Assembly: GCA_018894075.1 (NCBI GenBank)
Contig: JAHIEB010000005.1
Location: 1-17,065 of the forward strand
Reading direction: 5' to 3'
Source of the DNA: Patescibacteria group bacterium
GTDB taxonomy: Bacteria; Patescibacteriota; Minisyncoccia; Minisyncoccales; Staskawiczbacteraceae
Length of the DNA stretch: 17,065 bases
Shown piece after piece: positions 7,262-13,604 of the stretch. Numbering within the stretch: position 1 is the stretch's first letter; each line of letters starts with the position of its first letter. The position numbers and the translations under genes are program-made. The notes below the pieces were generated by a model that made no database searches, was not told the DNA's origin, and saw nothing but the letters and a program-made list of their open reading frames with translations.

Positions 7262-7283
7262 AAAGGAGAGGGGTTTCAGTATT
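7262..7283 (+). promoter_or_regulatory. Strong Shine-Dalgarno followed by an in-frame ATT
   Basis: AAAGGAGAGGGG (7262-7273) is the clearest ribosome-binding site in the window, but no ATG, GTG or TTG follows at a working distance. The in-frame codon at a suitable distance (7281-7283) is ATT, a known but rare bacterial start. The frame is open from there into the peptidase gene. Confidence 0.5.
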
Positions 7284-7343
7284 ACGCATCAAAAATCCAA
7301 AAAGATAAGTAATCTGTTCCGCTTTATCCGGGAAAAGGCAAGC

Positions 7344-8411
7344 TTGTTGGCAGAATTTAAAGGGCTTTTCAGAACGCCTTGTTTTTATTACGGGATAATC
7401 TCTTTAGTCATATTGGCTGTAGTCTATTTTGGGGCAAGTAGGCTGCCCAAAGTAATAGCTTTAACTCAAACAGGATACCTAGTTGCAATTTCTGACCCTT
7501 TCGTTGTGGCTGACTCCAGAGAAGGGGTTTTATTTTCCACTCAAGTTCAATTTTCAGAGGCTCCTGATTTAAAGATTGTGGAATCAGACAGCTTAGCTGC
7601 TTTCGCTGTTCACAGGGTTTTATCCACAAAGGTCTTGGGGTCATATTTTGGGCAAGGTCCGCAGGTAAGGAGCGAGATAACTGACTATGCGGTTCAGGCC
7701 GGAGATACTATAAAATCAATTGCTGAAAGCTTTGATGTTTCCCAGGATACGATATTAAACGCCAACGACCTTTCTAAATCTTCAAAGTTAAAAACAGGCC
7801 AAAAGTTGGTGATTCTGCCTGTTTCCGGATTAGTCCATATAGTTAAGTCAGGAGACACCATAACCAGCATTGCTAAGCTGTATAAGGCGGATGCAGAAGC
7901 AGTGGTTGATGTTAACCAGCTGGCCCACGAGTCCGACATATATATCGGAGACTTTTTGGTTGTTCCTGACGGCGTAATGCCAAAGAAAGCTCCTGTATAT
8001 TCAGAGACCTTATTGGCTGACAATTATTTCATCTTTCCAGTTGAAGGAAAGATCACCCAAGCTTTACACTGGTACAACGGAGTGGATGTTGCCAATAAAT
8101 GCGGAACCCCTGTTTATGTAGCAGCCCCAGGCACTGTTTTAAAGGCTAAGTACGATCCTGTTTCAGGGGGAGGAAATGTTGTCACTGTCTTGCATAAAGA
8201 CGGCGTCGTCACATGGTACGGCCATATGATGACAATGTCAGTAAAGCCCGGGGACAAGCTTGAGATAGGAGATAAGATTGGGTTAATGGGAGGCCAGCCA
8301 GGAATGGCCGGAGCAGGAATCTCAACCGGATGCCATTTGCACTTCAGCGTTATCGGAGCCAAGAATCCATTAAGGAATTTACCATTCGGATACGTTATTA
8401 AATATAATTAA
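7344..8411 (+). CDS. LysM-domain M23 family metallopeptidase, membrane anchored
   Basis: A cell-wall hydrolase anchored in the membrane and facing out. From the TTG at 7344 it has 355 residues. One membrane segment spans about 14-30. Two LysM peptidoglycan-binding modules lie at about 115-159 (VQAGDTIKSIAESF) and 165-208 (VKSGDTITSIAKLY). The M23 domain covers about 230-350, with zinc ligands H242 and D248 (HWYNGVD) and H333 of the HLH motif, and the catalytic-region H294 (WYGH). The spacing of the first ligand motif is the H-x-x-N-G-V-D variant. The TTG lacks a good Shine-Dalgarno sequence. The frame is open back to 7251, and I think translation more likely begins at ATT 7281, adding 21 basic residues (KSKKISNLFRFIREK) before the membrane segment. 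It may remodel the wall for growth or for the secretion machine. Confidence 0.92.
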   Translation: MLAEFKGLFRTPCFYYGIISLVILAVVYFGASRLPKVIALTQTGYLVAISDPFVVADSREGVLFSTQVQFSEAPDLKIVESDSLAAFAVHRVLSTKVLGSYFGQGPQVRSEITDYAVQAGDTIKSIAESFDVSQDTILNANDLSKSSKLKTGQKLVILPVSGLVHIVKSGDTITSIAKLYKADAEAVVDVNQLAHESDIYIGDFLVVPDGVMPKKAPVYSETLLADNYFIFPVEGKITQALHWYNGVDVANKCGTPVYVAAPGTVLKAKYDPVSGGGNVVTVLHKDGVVTWYGHMMTMSVKPGDKLEIGDKIGLMGGQPGMAGAGISTGCHLHFSVIGAKNPLRNLPFGYVIKYN

Positions 8412-8416
8412 GAAAT

Positions 8417-9139
8417 ATGATAAAAATAAAGGAATTTCTTTCTCAGCTCGGGCGGACCGGTTGGATTATCCTGATTAGTTGGGTAGTTATTACTGTTGCA
8501 GAGTTAACATTTGCGGTGATGTTGGTTATAGCCCTTTTAGTGATCCCCGCCGAAGAAACAATCAATAGTCCGCTTTATAGCGCTCAATTAAAAGTTCCTG
8601 CTGATGAATGTGACTACCTTAAAACAACCTCGGGAAACTGGTTTTATTTTGCTGTTGATGTGGAAGACGTACAAAAAGCCCAAGCAAGGATTGAGCAGAT
8701 TATTAAAGATAATAAAGGCCTAACATATTCTGCTGGTCCGGAAGATTATTATTGTTGTTCCGGAGAAGATGTTTATATCCGTGCCGGTCTTTCAGCGGAA
8801 GACGCTGACGCTTTTGTTGCTCAAATTCGCGTCACTTTCGGCACGGCACCGAATGTAATTACTTATGACGTCAAGAAACGAACATCAGGGGCTACTTTTC
8901 AGGAAGATTGCCACACATATCTAGAGAACTTAACTTTTTATACTCAAAAAGAAAAAATGTATTTATCCCTGCTTAATAATAATCCCGATTCTGATATAAT
9001 TAAGATGGCGCTAGATGGATTAGAGGATGCGAGAGAGGATGGGCAGATACAATTGGAGAATCTGAAAGATTTGGGTTTGGAATCTTTTACTGGTCTAGCA
9101 GCAAGGATACAAATCAATAAAATAGATATTTTAGAGTAA
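8417..9139 (+). CDS. Membrane-anchored extracytoplasmic protein, possibly DUF4349-like
   Basis: A 240-residue protein with a short basic N-terminus, one long hydrophobic anchor (about 16-43) and an outward domain. That domain contains VDVEDVQKAQARIEQIIKD, a strand-like VYIRAGLSAEDADAFVAQIR and a C-terminal helical stretch. This layout resembles DUF4349-type proteins, where a strand, a helix and a VxIRxxxEDxDxF-like segment precede a coiled coil, but I hold this loosely. Four cysteines lie outside the membrane (C65, C113, C114, C165), including a CC pair, so disulfides are possible. It begins five bases after the peptidase stop and ends at a terminator, so the two are co-transcribed and may act together at the cell wall. 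Function unknown. Confidence 0.8.
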   Translation: MIKIKEFLSQLGRTGWIILISWVVITVAELTFAVMLVIALLVIPAEETINSPLYSAQLKVPADECDYLKTTSGNWFYFAVDVEDVQKAQARIEQIIKDNKGLTYSAGPEDYYCCSGEDVYIRAGLSAEDADAFVAQIRVTFGTAPNVITYDVKKRTSGATFQEDCHTYLENLTFYTQKEKMYLSLLNNNPDSDIIKMALDGLEDAREDGQIQLENLKDLGLESFTGLAARIQINKIDILE

Positions 9140-9141
9140 TT

Positions 9142-9172
9142 AAAAAACAGGCCGCATAGGCCTGCTTTTTAA
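9142..9172. terminator. Bidirectional rho-independent terminator
   Basis: A perfect six-base-pair stem CAGGCC/GGCCTG (9148-9153 and 9159-9164) encloses the loop GCATA. It is flanked by an A-tract on the left and CTTTTT on the right, so it can end transcription from both strands. It separates the convergent peptidase operon and rpsO-pnp operon. The last codon of the zinc-finger gene lies in its T-tract. Confidence 0.85.
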
Positions 9173-9504
9173 TTACACTTTGAGCAGAGTCTTGCTTCGG
9201 GGCAGGCTTCAATCCTTTCAGGATTAATCTCTTTCCCGCATTTTTCGCATTTCCCAAAGCTGTTGTTTTTGATTTTCTCCAAAGCCAGGTTTACATCCGT
9301 CAGTTTTTTCTCTAAAGAATATTCAACAGAAAGAAGTTTCTCATACTCTTGGACTTCGTCTGCTTCTGACTCTAGGTCTCCGTCGTATTTAGGAAACTTG
9401 GTATTCCAATTGTCAGGAGTTGCATCTTCTTTGGCAAACTTGTTTAGCTCTTTTTCAATGGATTCCTTTTCTTTTAATAACTTCTCTTCAATTTCTTTTA
9501 GCAT
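9169..9504 (-). CDS. DksA/TraR-type C4 zinc-finger protein
   Basis: A 111-residue member of the DksA/TraR family. An N-terminal coiled coil (about 1-25 and 48-80) is followed by a four-cysteine zinc finger, C86xxC89 and C107xxC110, in the context FGKCEKCG and ARLCSKC. DksA-type proteins bind in the RNA polymerase secondary channel and tune initiation. The coiled-coil tip here (DGDLESEADE) is acidic, as in family members, but function cannot be inferred from that alone. I chose the ATG at 9504, 14 bases after the previous stop. A GTG at 9537 would add 11 residues and overlap the preceding gene, with GAGGA directly adjacent and so too close to serve it. It is the last gene of the rpsO-pnp operon. 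Confidence 0.88.
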   Translation of the reverse strand: MLKEIEEKLLKEKESIEKELNKFAKEDATPDNWNTKFPKYDGDLESEADEVQEYEKLLSVEYSLEKKLTDVNLALEKIKNNSFGKCEKCGKEINPERIEACPEARLCSKCN

Positions 9505-9518
9505 TATTTTTAGCTTAA

Positions 9519-10460
9519 TTATTCTTCTTTCGCCCACTCCTCAATATCTTTAATAAATTTCTTTCTCTCGTCTTCGGCTGGTTCGGGCTCTAGCTTGCCT
9601 GCCCACTCCTCTCTTCTGACAGAAGCTTTTTTTACTGCCCGCCCTTCCTCAATTTTCTCTGCAGCAGCAACTTTTTGATCTTTTTCTTCCTGTATTCTTC
9701 CCTCCTCCCTCTGCATAACGCCTGAAAAAAGAGATTTTGCAGAAAGATCCGAATCAACGATCCTTTTTCTTAACTCGTTTTTTCTTGCTGAAATAGAGAG
9801 CAATCTGTCTTCTATGTCCTTTACTTTTGCATTTGCTGCCTCTGCTTCTTTTTCAACAGCCCATCTTTTCTTTTCAGCCTCCTCTCTCTGGCCTTCCAAG
9901 CCCCATCTTTTTCTCTCTAAGTTCTGCTTTTCAGCTGGGCTGGCCGAAGCCTCATTAATGGTTCCAACCTGTCTTTCTATTTCCCCTTCCTGTCCTGAAG
10001 TCGAGCTAAGCTTTTGTTCAACCCCCTTTCTTTGGAGCAGGATCTCATTTTTTTCAAGCAAAAGAGGGGGTTCTTCTTCTTTTTCAATAGCAGATAGTTG
10101 TTGCTCTAGATTTTTCTTTTCAGTTTCAAAATAGAAAAGCTTTTGCTTCTCTTCTTCTGATGTATAGTTTTTCAGCTGGCTCATCACTTCCTTATCTTGG
10201 GCTGTCTGTTGTTCAATAACAGCTTCTTTCACGCCAGCTTCTTTTTGGGCTCTTTGCTGTTCTAAATTTTCCTGCTGCTTGAACTCCGCAGCTTTTATGG
10301 CAATTTCCTCTGGAGTTTTACTGCCCACGATTTTCTCTCTTTCTTTAACCGCCTCGCCTTCTCTCAGCCTTTGCATATCCTTTCTCATAGTCCTTACCTC
10401 AGTCCTGCTTAAAAACTCCTTGATTTGGATTTCTTCATCGCTTTGGATTGGGTTGATCAT
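9519..10460 (-). CDS. Coiled-coil protein of unknown function, overlaps pnp end
   Basis: A 313-residue, very charged protein (Glu, Lys, Gln and Arg dominate) that is predicted almost wholly as coiled coil, with no signal peptide, membrane segment or cysteine. Its N-terminus, EEIQIKEFLSRTEVRTMRKD, is the least repetitive part and may be a conserved interaction segment. Two RW-centred repeats 14 residues apart (KRW at 184-186 and 198-200) fit two heptads of one helix. I start it at the ATG at 10460, which overlaps the end of pnp by 26 bases; the frame is open to a TTG at 10487. The overlap implies coupling to pnp translation. I do not recognise the family. A structural or scaffolding partner in RNA metabolism or at the envelope are both possible. 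Confidence 0.75.
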   Translation of the reverse strand: MINPIQSDEEIQIKEFLSRTEVRTMRKDMQRLREGEAVKEREKIVGSKTPEEIAIKAAEFKQQENLEQQRAQKEAGVKEAVIEQQTAQDKEVMSQLKNYTSEEEKQKLFYFETEKKNLEQQLSAIEKEEEPPLLLEKNEILLQRKGVEQKLSSTSGQEGEIERQVGTINEASASPAEKQNLERKRWGLEGQREEAEKKRWAVEKEAEAANAKVKDIEDRLLSISARKNELRKRIVDSDLSAKSLFSGVMQREEGRIQEEKDQKVAAAEKIEEGRAVKKASVRREEWAGKLEPEPAEDERKKFIKDIEEWAKEE

Positions 10461-12564
10461 TTTTTTTAGGTTGAAAACCTGCTTCAATTGCAGAAAGATT
10501 TATTCTTCCCAGCTCGTCAATAGAAATGACTTTAACTGGTATGATATCTCCTTCCTTAGCTACTTCCTGCACGCTTTTTATATGGTAAGGCACTAGCTTT
10601 GATATGTGGACCAGGCCGTCCACTCCGGGCAGTATTTGGACGAATGCTCCAAACTCTGTTATTCTTTTAATTTCTCCGTTAAATATTTCTCCAACCTCTA
10701 TTTCTCTCGTTAAGGCCTTTATGTCCAGCATTACCCCTTCTACCGCTTTGTCGTCTAGGCCGGTGATAAACACCTGGCCGGAATCTTCAATATCAATTGA
10801 GACCTGATATTGTTCAATAAGCTTGTTGATAATGCTTCCTCTCGGGCCGATGACATCCCCGATCTTTGTGGGGTCAATCATCATTGTCTTTATCTTTGGC
10901 GCCCAAGGAGAAAGATTCTGTCTCGGTTCTGCTATCTTCTCTTTTATTATATCAAGAATTTGAAATCTTGCCTTCTTTGCCATTTCTAAAGCTTCCTTCA
11001 TTGTTTCTCTGTTAATCCCGTCGGTCTTTGTGTCCATCTGGATTGCTGTGATTCCGCTTCTTGTTCCAGCCACCTTAAAATCCATTCCCCCTAAATGATC
11101 TTCAGGGCCCTGGATATCCAGCATTAGCTTTGGCGTTTTGGAATGTTCTGCAATGCCAATAGAGATTCCAGCAGCAGGGGATTTAATAGGAACGCCCGCA
11201 TCTAATAGCGCCAATGTTGAAGCGCAGACAGAAGCCATTGAGGTGGATCCGTTTGAGGAAACCACTTCAGACACTATTCTTATAGTATATGGAAACTGCT
11301 CAAAGTCAGGGATTAATGGGGTTAGAGCTTTTTCAACCAAAGCTCCATGTCCGACCTCTCTTCTTTTGGGCCCCCTCATCGGACTTACCTCTCCTGAAGA
11401 ATAGGGAGGAAAATTGTAATGATGCATAAATCTTTTCTTTCCAACATACTCCATTCCTTCAAGCATTTGCTGGTCTCTTGGGCCTCCTAAAGTCAGAATA
11501 GACAGTACTCTTGTCAGTCCGCGAGAAAATATCCCTGTCCCATGGGTTCTTGGCAAAACCCCCACCTCGCAGGTTATTTTTCTCAATTCGTCTATTTTTC
11601 TTCCGTCAGGCCTTATATTCTCTTCAATAATCCTGTTATATATGGCCTTCTTTGCCTCTTCCTGGAAGTATTCAATTCCGAGCATTATTTTTGCTTTGTC
11701 ATATTTTTCCGTTAAAGCCAAAACAAGACTTTCCTGCAACTCATCTACTGTTGAAAGCCCTTTTTCTGAAGCCTCCATTTTTTTAACAGCATCTAGCAGT
11801 TTTTTTCCAGTGAAGTCTTTGACAAACTTTGAGAGCTCATTGTCAGAGACGGCAGGAAACACGGCTTTTTGCTTCCCTACTTTTCTGACAACCTCTTCTT
11901 GAAGCTCAATCAGCTTTTTAATTTCAGGATAAGCAGCCTCGGTTGCTTTCATTACATCCTCTTCTGAAATTTCTTTTGCTCCCATTTCAATCATGTTTAT
12001 TAAAAGCTCTCCGTTGGCTTTTACTCCTGATAAAGAAAGATCAATATCGCTTTGCTTCCTTTGCTCATAAGTGGGGTTGAATATCCATTGGTCCTCAATT
12101 CTTCCTATCCTAACCAAAGCAACCGGCCCTAAAAAGGGAATGTCAGAAATTGATAAGGCAGTGGAGGCTGCAATAAATGCTAGTGCATCGGGATCATTTT
12201 CTCCGTCCCACGACAAGCAGGTCGCGATAACCTGTGTTTCTCTTTTGAATTCTTTTGGGAATCTAGGCCTAATAGCTCTGTCAATCATTCTTCCAGCTAA
12301 AATGGCTTCGTCAGTCGGCCTGCTTTCCCTTCTGATGAACCTTGAGCCGAATATCTTGCCTGCAGCGTAAAACCTCTCTTCGTAATCTACTGTTAAGGGG
12401 AAAAAGTCCTGGTCGGGCTTGTCCTGTTTTGACATTACGGCTGTGGCCAGAACCTCTGTATCTCCCATTCTAACCAAACAAGAACCTGCTGCCTGTTCAG
12501 CCCAGTTTTTAAGATTGATTTCTATTTTTTTGCCCGAAACTTCTGTTTGGAATGTTTCTTCCAT
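10435..12564 (-). CDS. pnp: Polyribonucleotide nucleotidyltransferase (PNPase)
   Basis: PNPase degrades RNA from the 3' end with phosphate and can also add nucleotides. At 709 residues it matches the E. coli enzyme in length. Two RNase PH domains flank an all-helical linker; the catalytic second core includes RGLTRVLSILTLGG and GGMDFKVAGTRSGITAIQMD. A KH domain (IGDVIGPRGSIINKLIEQ, with the GPRG loop) and an S1 domain (GEIFNGEIKRITEFGAFVQI) follow, and a short Lys/Asn/Pro tail ends the protein. It appears complete and intact. It follows an NYN nuclease gene after a 73-base gap that carries a long hairpin, while the next gene overlaps its 3' end. In many bacteria pnp lies directly after rpsO; here one gene separates them. 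Confidence 0.98.
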   Translation of the reverse strand: MEETFQTEVSGKKIEINLKNWAEQAAGSCLVRMGDTEVLATAVMSKQDKPDQDFFPLTVDYEERFYAAGKIFGSRFIRRESRPTDEAILAGRMIDRAIRPRFPKEFKRETQVIATCLSWDGENDPDALAFIAASTALSISDIPFLGPVALVRIGRIEDQWIFNPTYEQRKQSDIDLSLSGVKANGELLINMIEMGAKEISEEDVMKATEAAYPEIKKLIELQEEVVRKVGKQKAVFPAVSDNELSKFVKDFTGKKLLDAVKKMEASEKGLSTVDELQESLVLALTEKYDKAKIMLGIEYFQEEAKKAIYNRIIEENIRPDGRKIDELRKITCEVGVLPRTHGTGIFSRGLTRVLSILTLGGPRDQQMLEGMEYVGKKRFMHHYNFPPYSSGEVSPMRGPKRREVGHGALVEKALTPLIPDFEQFPYTIRIVSEVVSSNGSTSMASVCASTLALLDAGVPIKSPAAGISIGIAEHSKTPKLMLDIQGPEDHLGGMDFKVAGTRSGITAIQMDTKTDGINRETMKEALEMAKKARFQILDIIKEKIAEPRQNLSPWAPKIKTMMIDPTKIGDVIGPRGSIINKLIEQYQVSIDIEDSGQVFITGLDDKAVEGVMLDIKALTREIEVGEIFNGEIKRITEFGAFVQILPGVDGLVHISKLVPYHIKSVQEVAKEGDIIPVKVISIDELGRINLSAIEAGFQPKKNDQPNPKR

Positions 12565-12585
12565 TGTTTGGGCCTACGCTTTATT

Positions 12586-12637
12586 AGAATTTCACCCGGA
12601 TAATCCAAACTGCTTTGAAGCATTCGGGTGCTATTCT
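12586..12637 (-). promoter_or_regulatory. Long imperfect hairpin in the pnp leader
   Basis: The arms 12586-12598 and 12625-12637 pair over 11 of 13 positions: AGAAT/ATTCT, a two-base internal loop, then CACCCG/CGGGTG. They enclose 26 bases, which contain a smaller TGCT/AGCA hairpin. The structure begins directly after the NYN stop codon and ends 21 bases before the pnp ATG. It lacks a T-tract, so it is not an ordinary terminator. In E. coli a hairpin at the same place is cut by RNase III in PNPase autoregulation; a similar job here is inferred. Confidence 0.6.
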
Positions 12638-13162
12638 CTATTTTGGGCGCAAGCCGGTATTGTTTGTTATTAAAAGGAACTTTTGAGGGTCCTTGTCTAT
12701 GTCAATAAACTCATCCGCTATTTCTTTCAGGTGGGAAGAGGTAGTTTTGCCAAAAGCCAAAACTTCCACTCTCTTGCCTTGATTTTTCAAGTATTCAACC
12801 AAGGGGACGAAATCTCCGTCTCCTGAAGCAAGAATAATTACGTCCAATGCCGGCGCGGTTCTGATTGCGTCAATGACAACGCCAACGTCCCAGTCCGCCT
12901 TTTTCTGACCCCCATAGAATTCCTGGAGGTCTTTGATTCTAGTTTCAATGCCTAGTTTTGTTAAAGCCTCAAAAAAGGGCTCCTCAACCCCGGTTTTAGT
13001 CCGCACTACGTAAGCGAAGGCGCGGATGAATTTTCTGCCCGCAACCGCTTCTTTCAGAACTTCTTTAAAGTTTATCCTGGCGTGATAGAGATTTTTTGCA
13101 GAGTGGTAAAGATTAGAGGCGTCTATTAAAACCTCAACTCTCTGTTCTTTTGGTTTTGCCAT
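12638..13162 (-). CDS. NYN-domain (LabA/DUF88-type) putative ribonuclease
   Basis: A 174-residue single-domain protein of the NYN family, a PIN-like nuclease fold. Conserved acidic positions are in place: D14 in VLIDASN, D90/D92 and D98 in ADWDVGVVIDAI, and D115/D117 in LASGDGDFVPLVEYL. The GKRVEVLAF strand and SSHLKEIADEFIDID ending are also typical. These residues would bind metal for RNA cleavage, but the substrate is unknown. The gene begins two bases after the rpsO stop (TAATTATGG) and stands between rpsO and pnp, two genes that are usually adjacent. Placement in this operon suggests a role in ribosome-linked RNA processing or decay, which is inference. Confidence 0.88.
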   Translation of the reverse strand: MAKPKEQRVEVLIDASNLYHSAKNLYHARINFKEVLKEAVAGRKFIRAFAYVVRTKTGVEEPFFEALTKLGIETRIKDLQEFYGGQKKADWDVGVVIDAIRTAPALDVIILASGDGDFVPLVEYLKNQGKRVEVLAFGKTTSSHLKEIADEFIDIDKDPQKFLLITNNTGLRPK

Positions 13163-13164
13163 AA

Positions 13165-13428
13165 TTATTTGAGACCCGCTTTCTTAACAATATCTTTGTG
13201 CCTCTTTTCAGAAATCTTCTTTAGATAGTTTAAAAGCTTTTTTCTTTTCACCACCATTTTAATCAGACCCCTCTTAGAATGAAAGTCCTTGGGGTGTTTC
13301 TTTAGGTGCAGAACGAGCTTGTCTATCTCTTCAGAAAGCAAGCCGATTTGAACCTCGGGAGAGCCCGTGTCCTTATCGTGCACATTCAGCTTCTTAATAA
13401 TCTTTGTCTTTTCTTCGGTTTTAAGCAT
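13165..13428 (-). CDS. rpsO: 30S ribosomal protein S15
   Basis: S15 is a primary 16S rRNA-binding protein that helps assemble the 30S platform and contacts 23S rRNA. The 87-residue product is full length (the family is usually 88-89). It contains the expected DTGSPEVQIGLLSEEIDKL and HPKDFHSKRGLIKMVVKRKKLLNYL segments. It is the first gene of the leftward operon. Its promoter places only about 12 bases of leader before the ATG, with no Shine-Dalgarno sequence and no room for the pseudoknot-type S15 autoregulatory site found upstream of rpsO in some bacteria. Confidence 0.98.
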   Translation of the reverse strand: MLKTEEKTKIIKKLNVHDKDTGSPEVQIGLLSEEIDKLVLHLKKHPKDFHSKRGLIKMVVKRKKLLNYLKKISEKRHKDIVKKAGLK

Positions 13429-13446
13429 ATGTTTTAATTGATTTTA

Positions 13447-13475
13447 AATATATCTTATAATCCTGTCATTGTCAA
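13447..13475 (-). promoter_or_regulatory. Promoter of the rpsO-pnp operon
   Basis: On the minus strand a consensus TTGACA (13475-13470) and TATATT (13452-13447) are separated by 17 bases, with a start near 13440, about 12 bases before the rpsO ATG. It runs divergently from the promoter of the giant surface protein. The bases between the two promoters (about 13476-13524) show nothing else I can identify. Confidence 0.75.
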
Positions 13476-13524
13476 ATCAATTTAATAAGAGTTCTGCTTT
13501 CTTATGCCCAATGATGGTGATGCT

Positions 13525-13561
13525 TTGTGTGCGGTTAAAATATTATGGTATAATAATGAAA
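13525..13561 (+). promoter_or_regulatory. Extended -10 promoter of the giant surface protein gene
   Basis: TGGTATAAT (13546-13554) repeats the extended -10 seen before prgI and the VirB6-like gene. The -35 is weak (TTGTGT, 13525-13530, 18-base spacer). The start would be near 13561, giving a leader of about 44 bases that contains a seven-base-pair hairpin (13568-13584) and no Shine-Dalgarno sequence at a useful distance. Confidence 0.6.
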
Positions 13562-13604
13562 TAATAACAAAGAAGCTTTCTTTGAGGTTTGAATTGTTTA
13601 TGAG

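Noticed and set aside
12586..12637. Reading the pnp leader hairpin as a terminator after the NYN gene
   Set aside because: No T-tract follows on the minus strand (AATAAAGCG comes next), and pnp has no clear promoter of its own in the gap, so read-through is expected.
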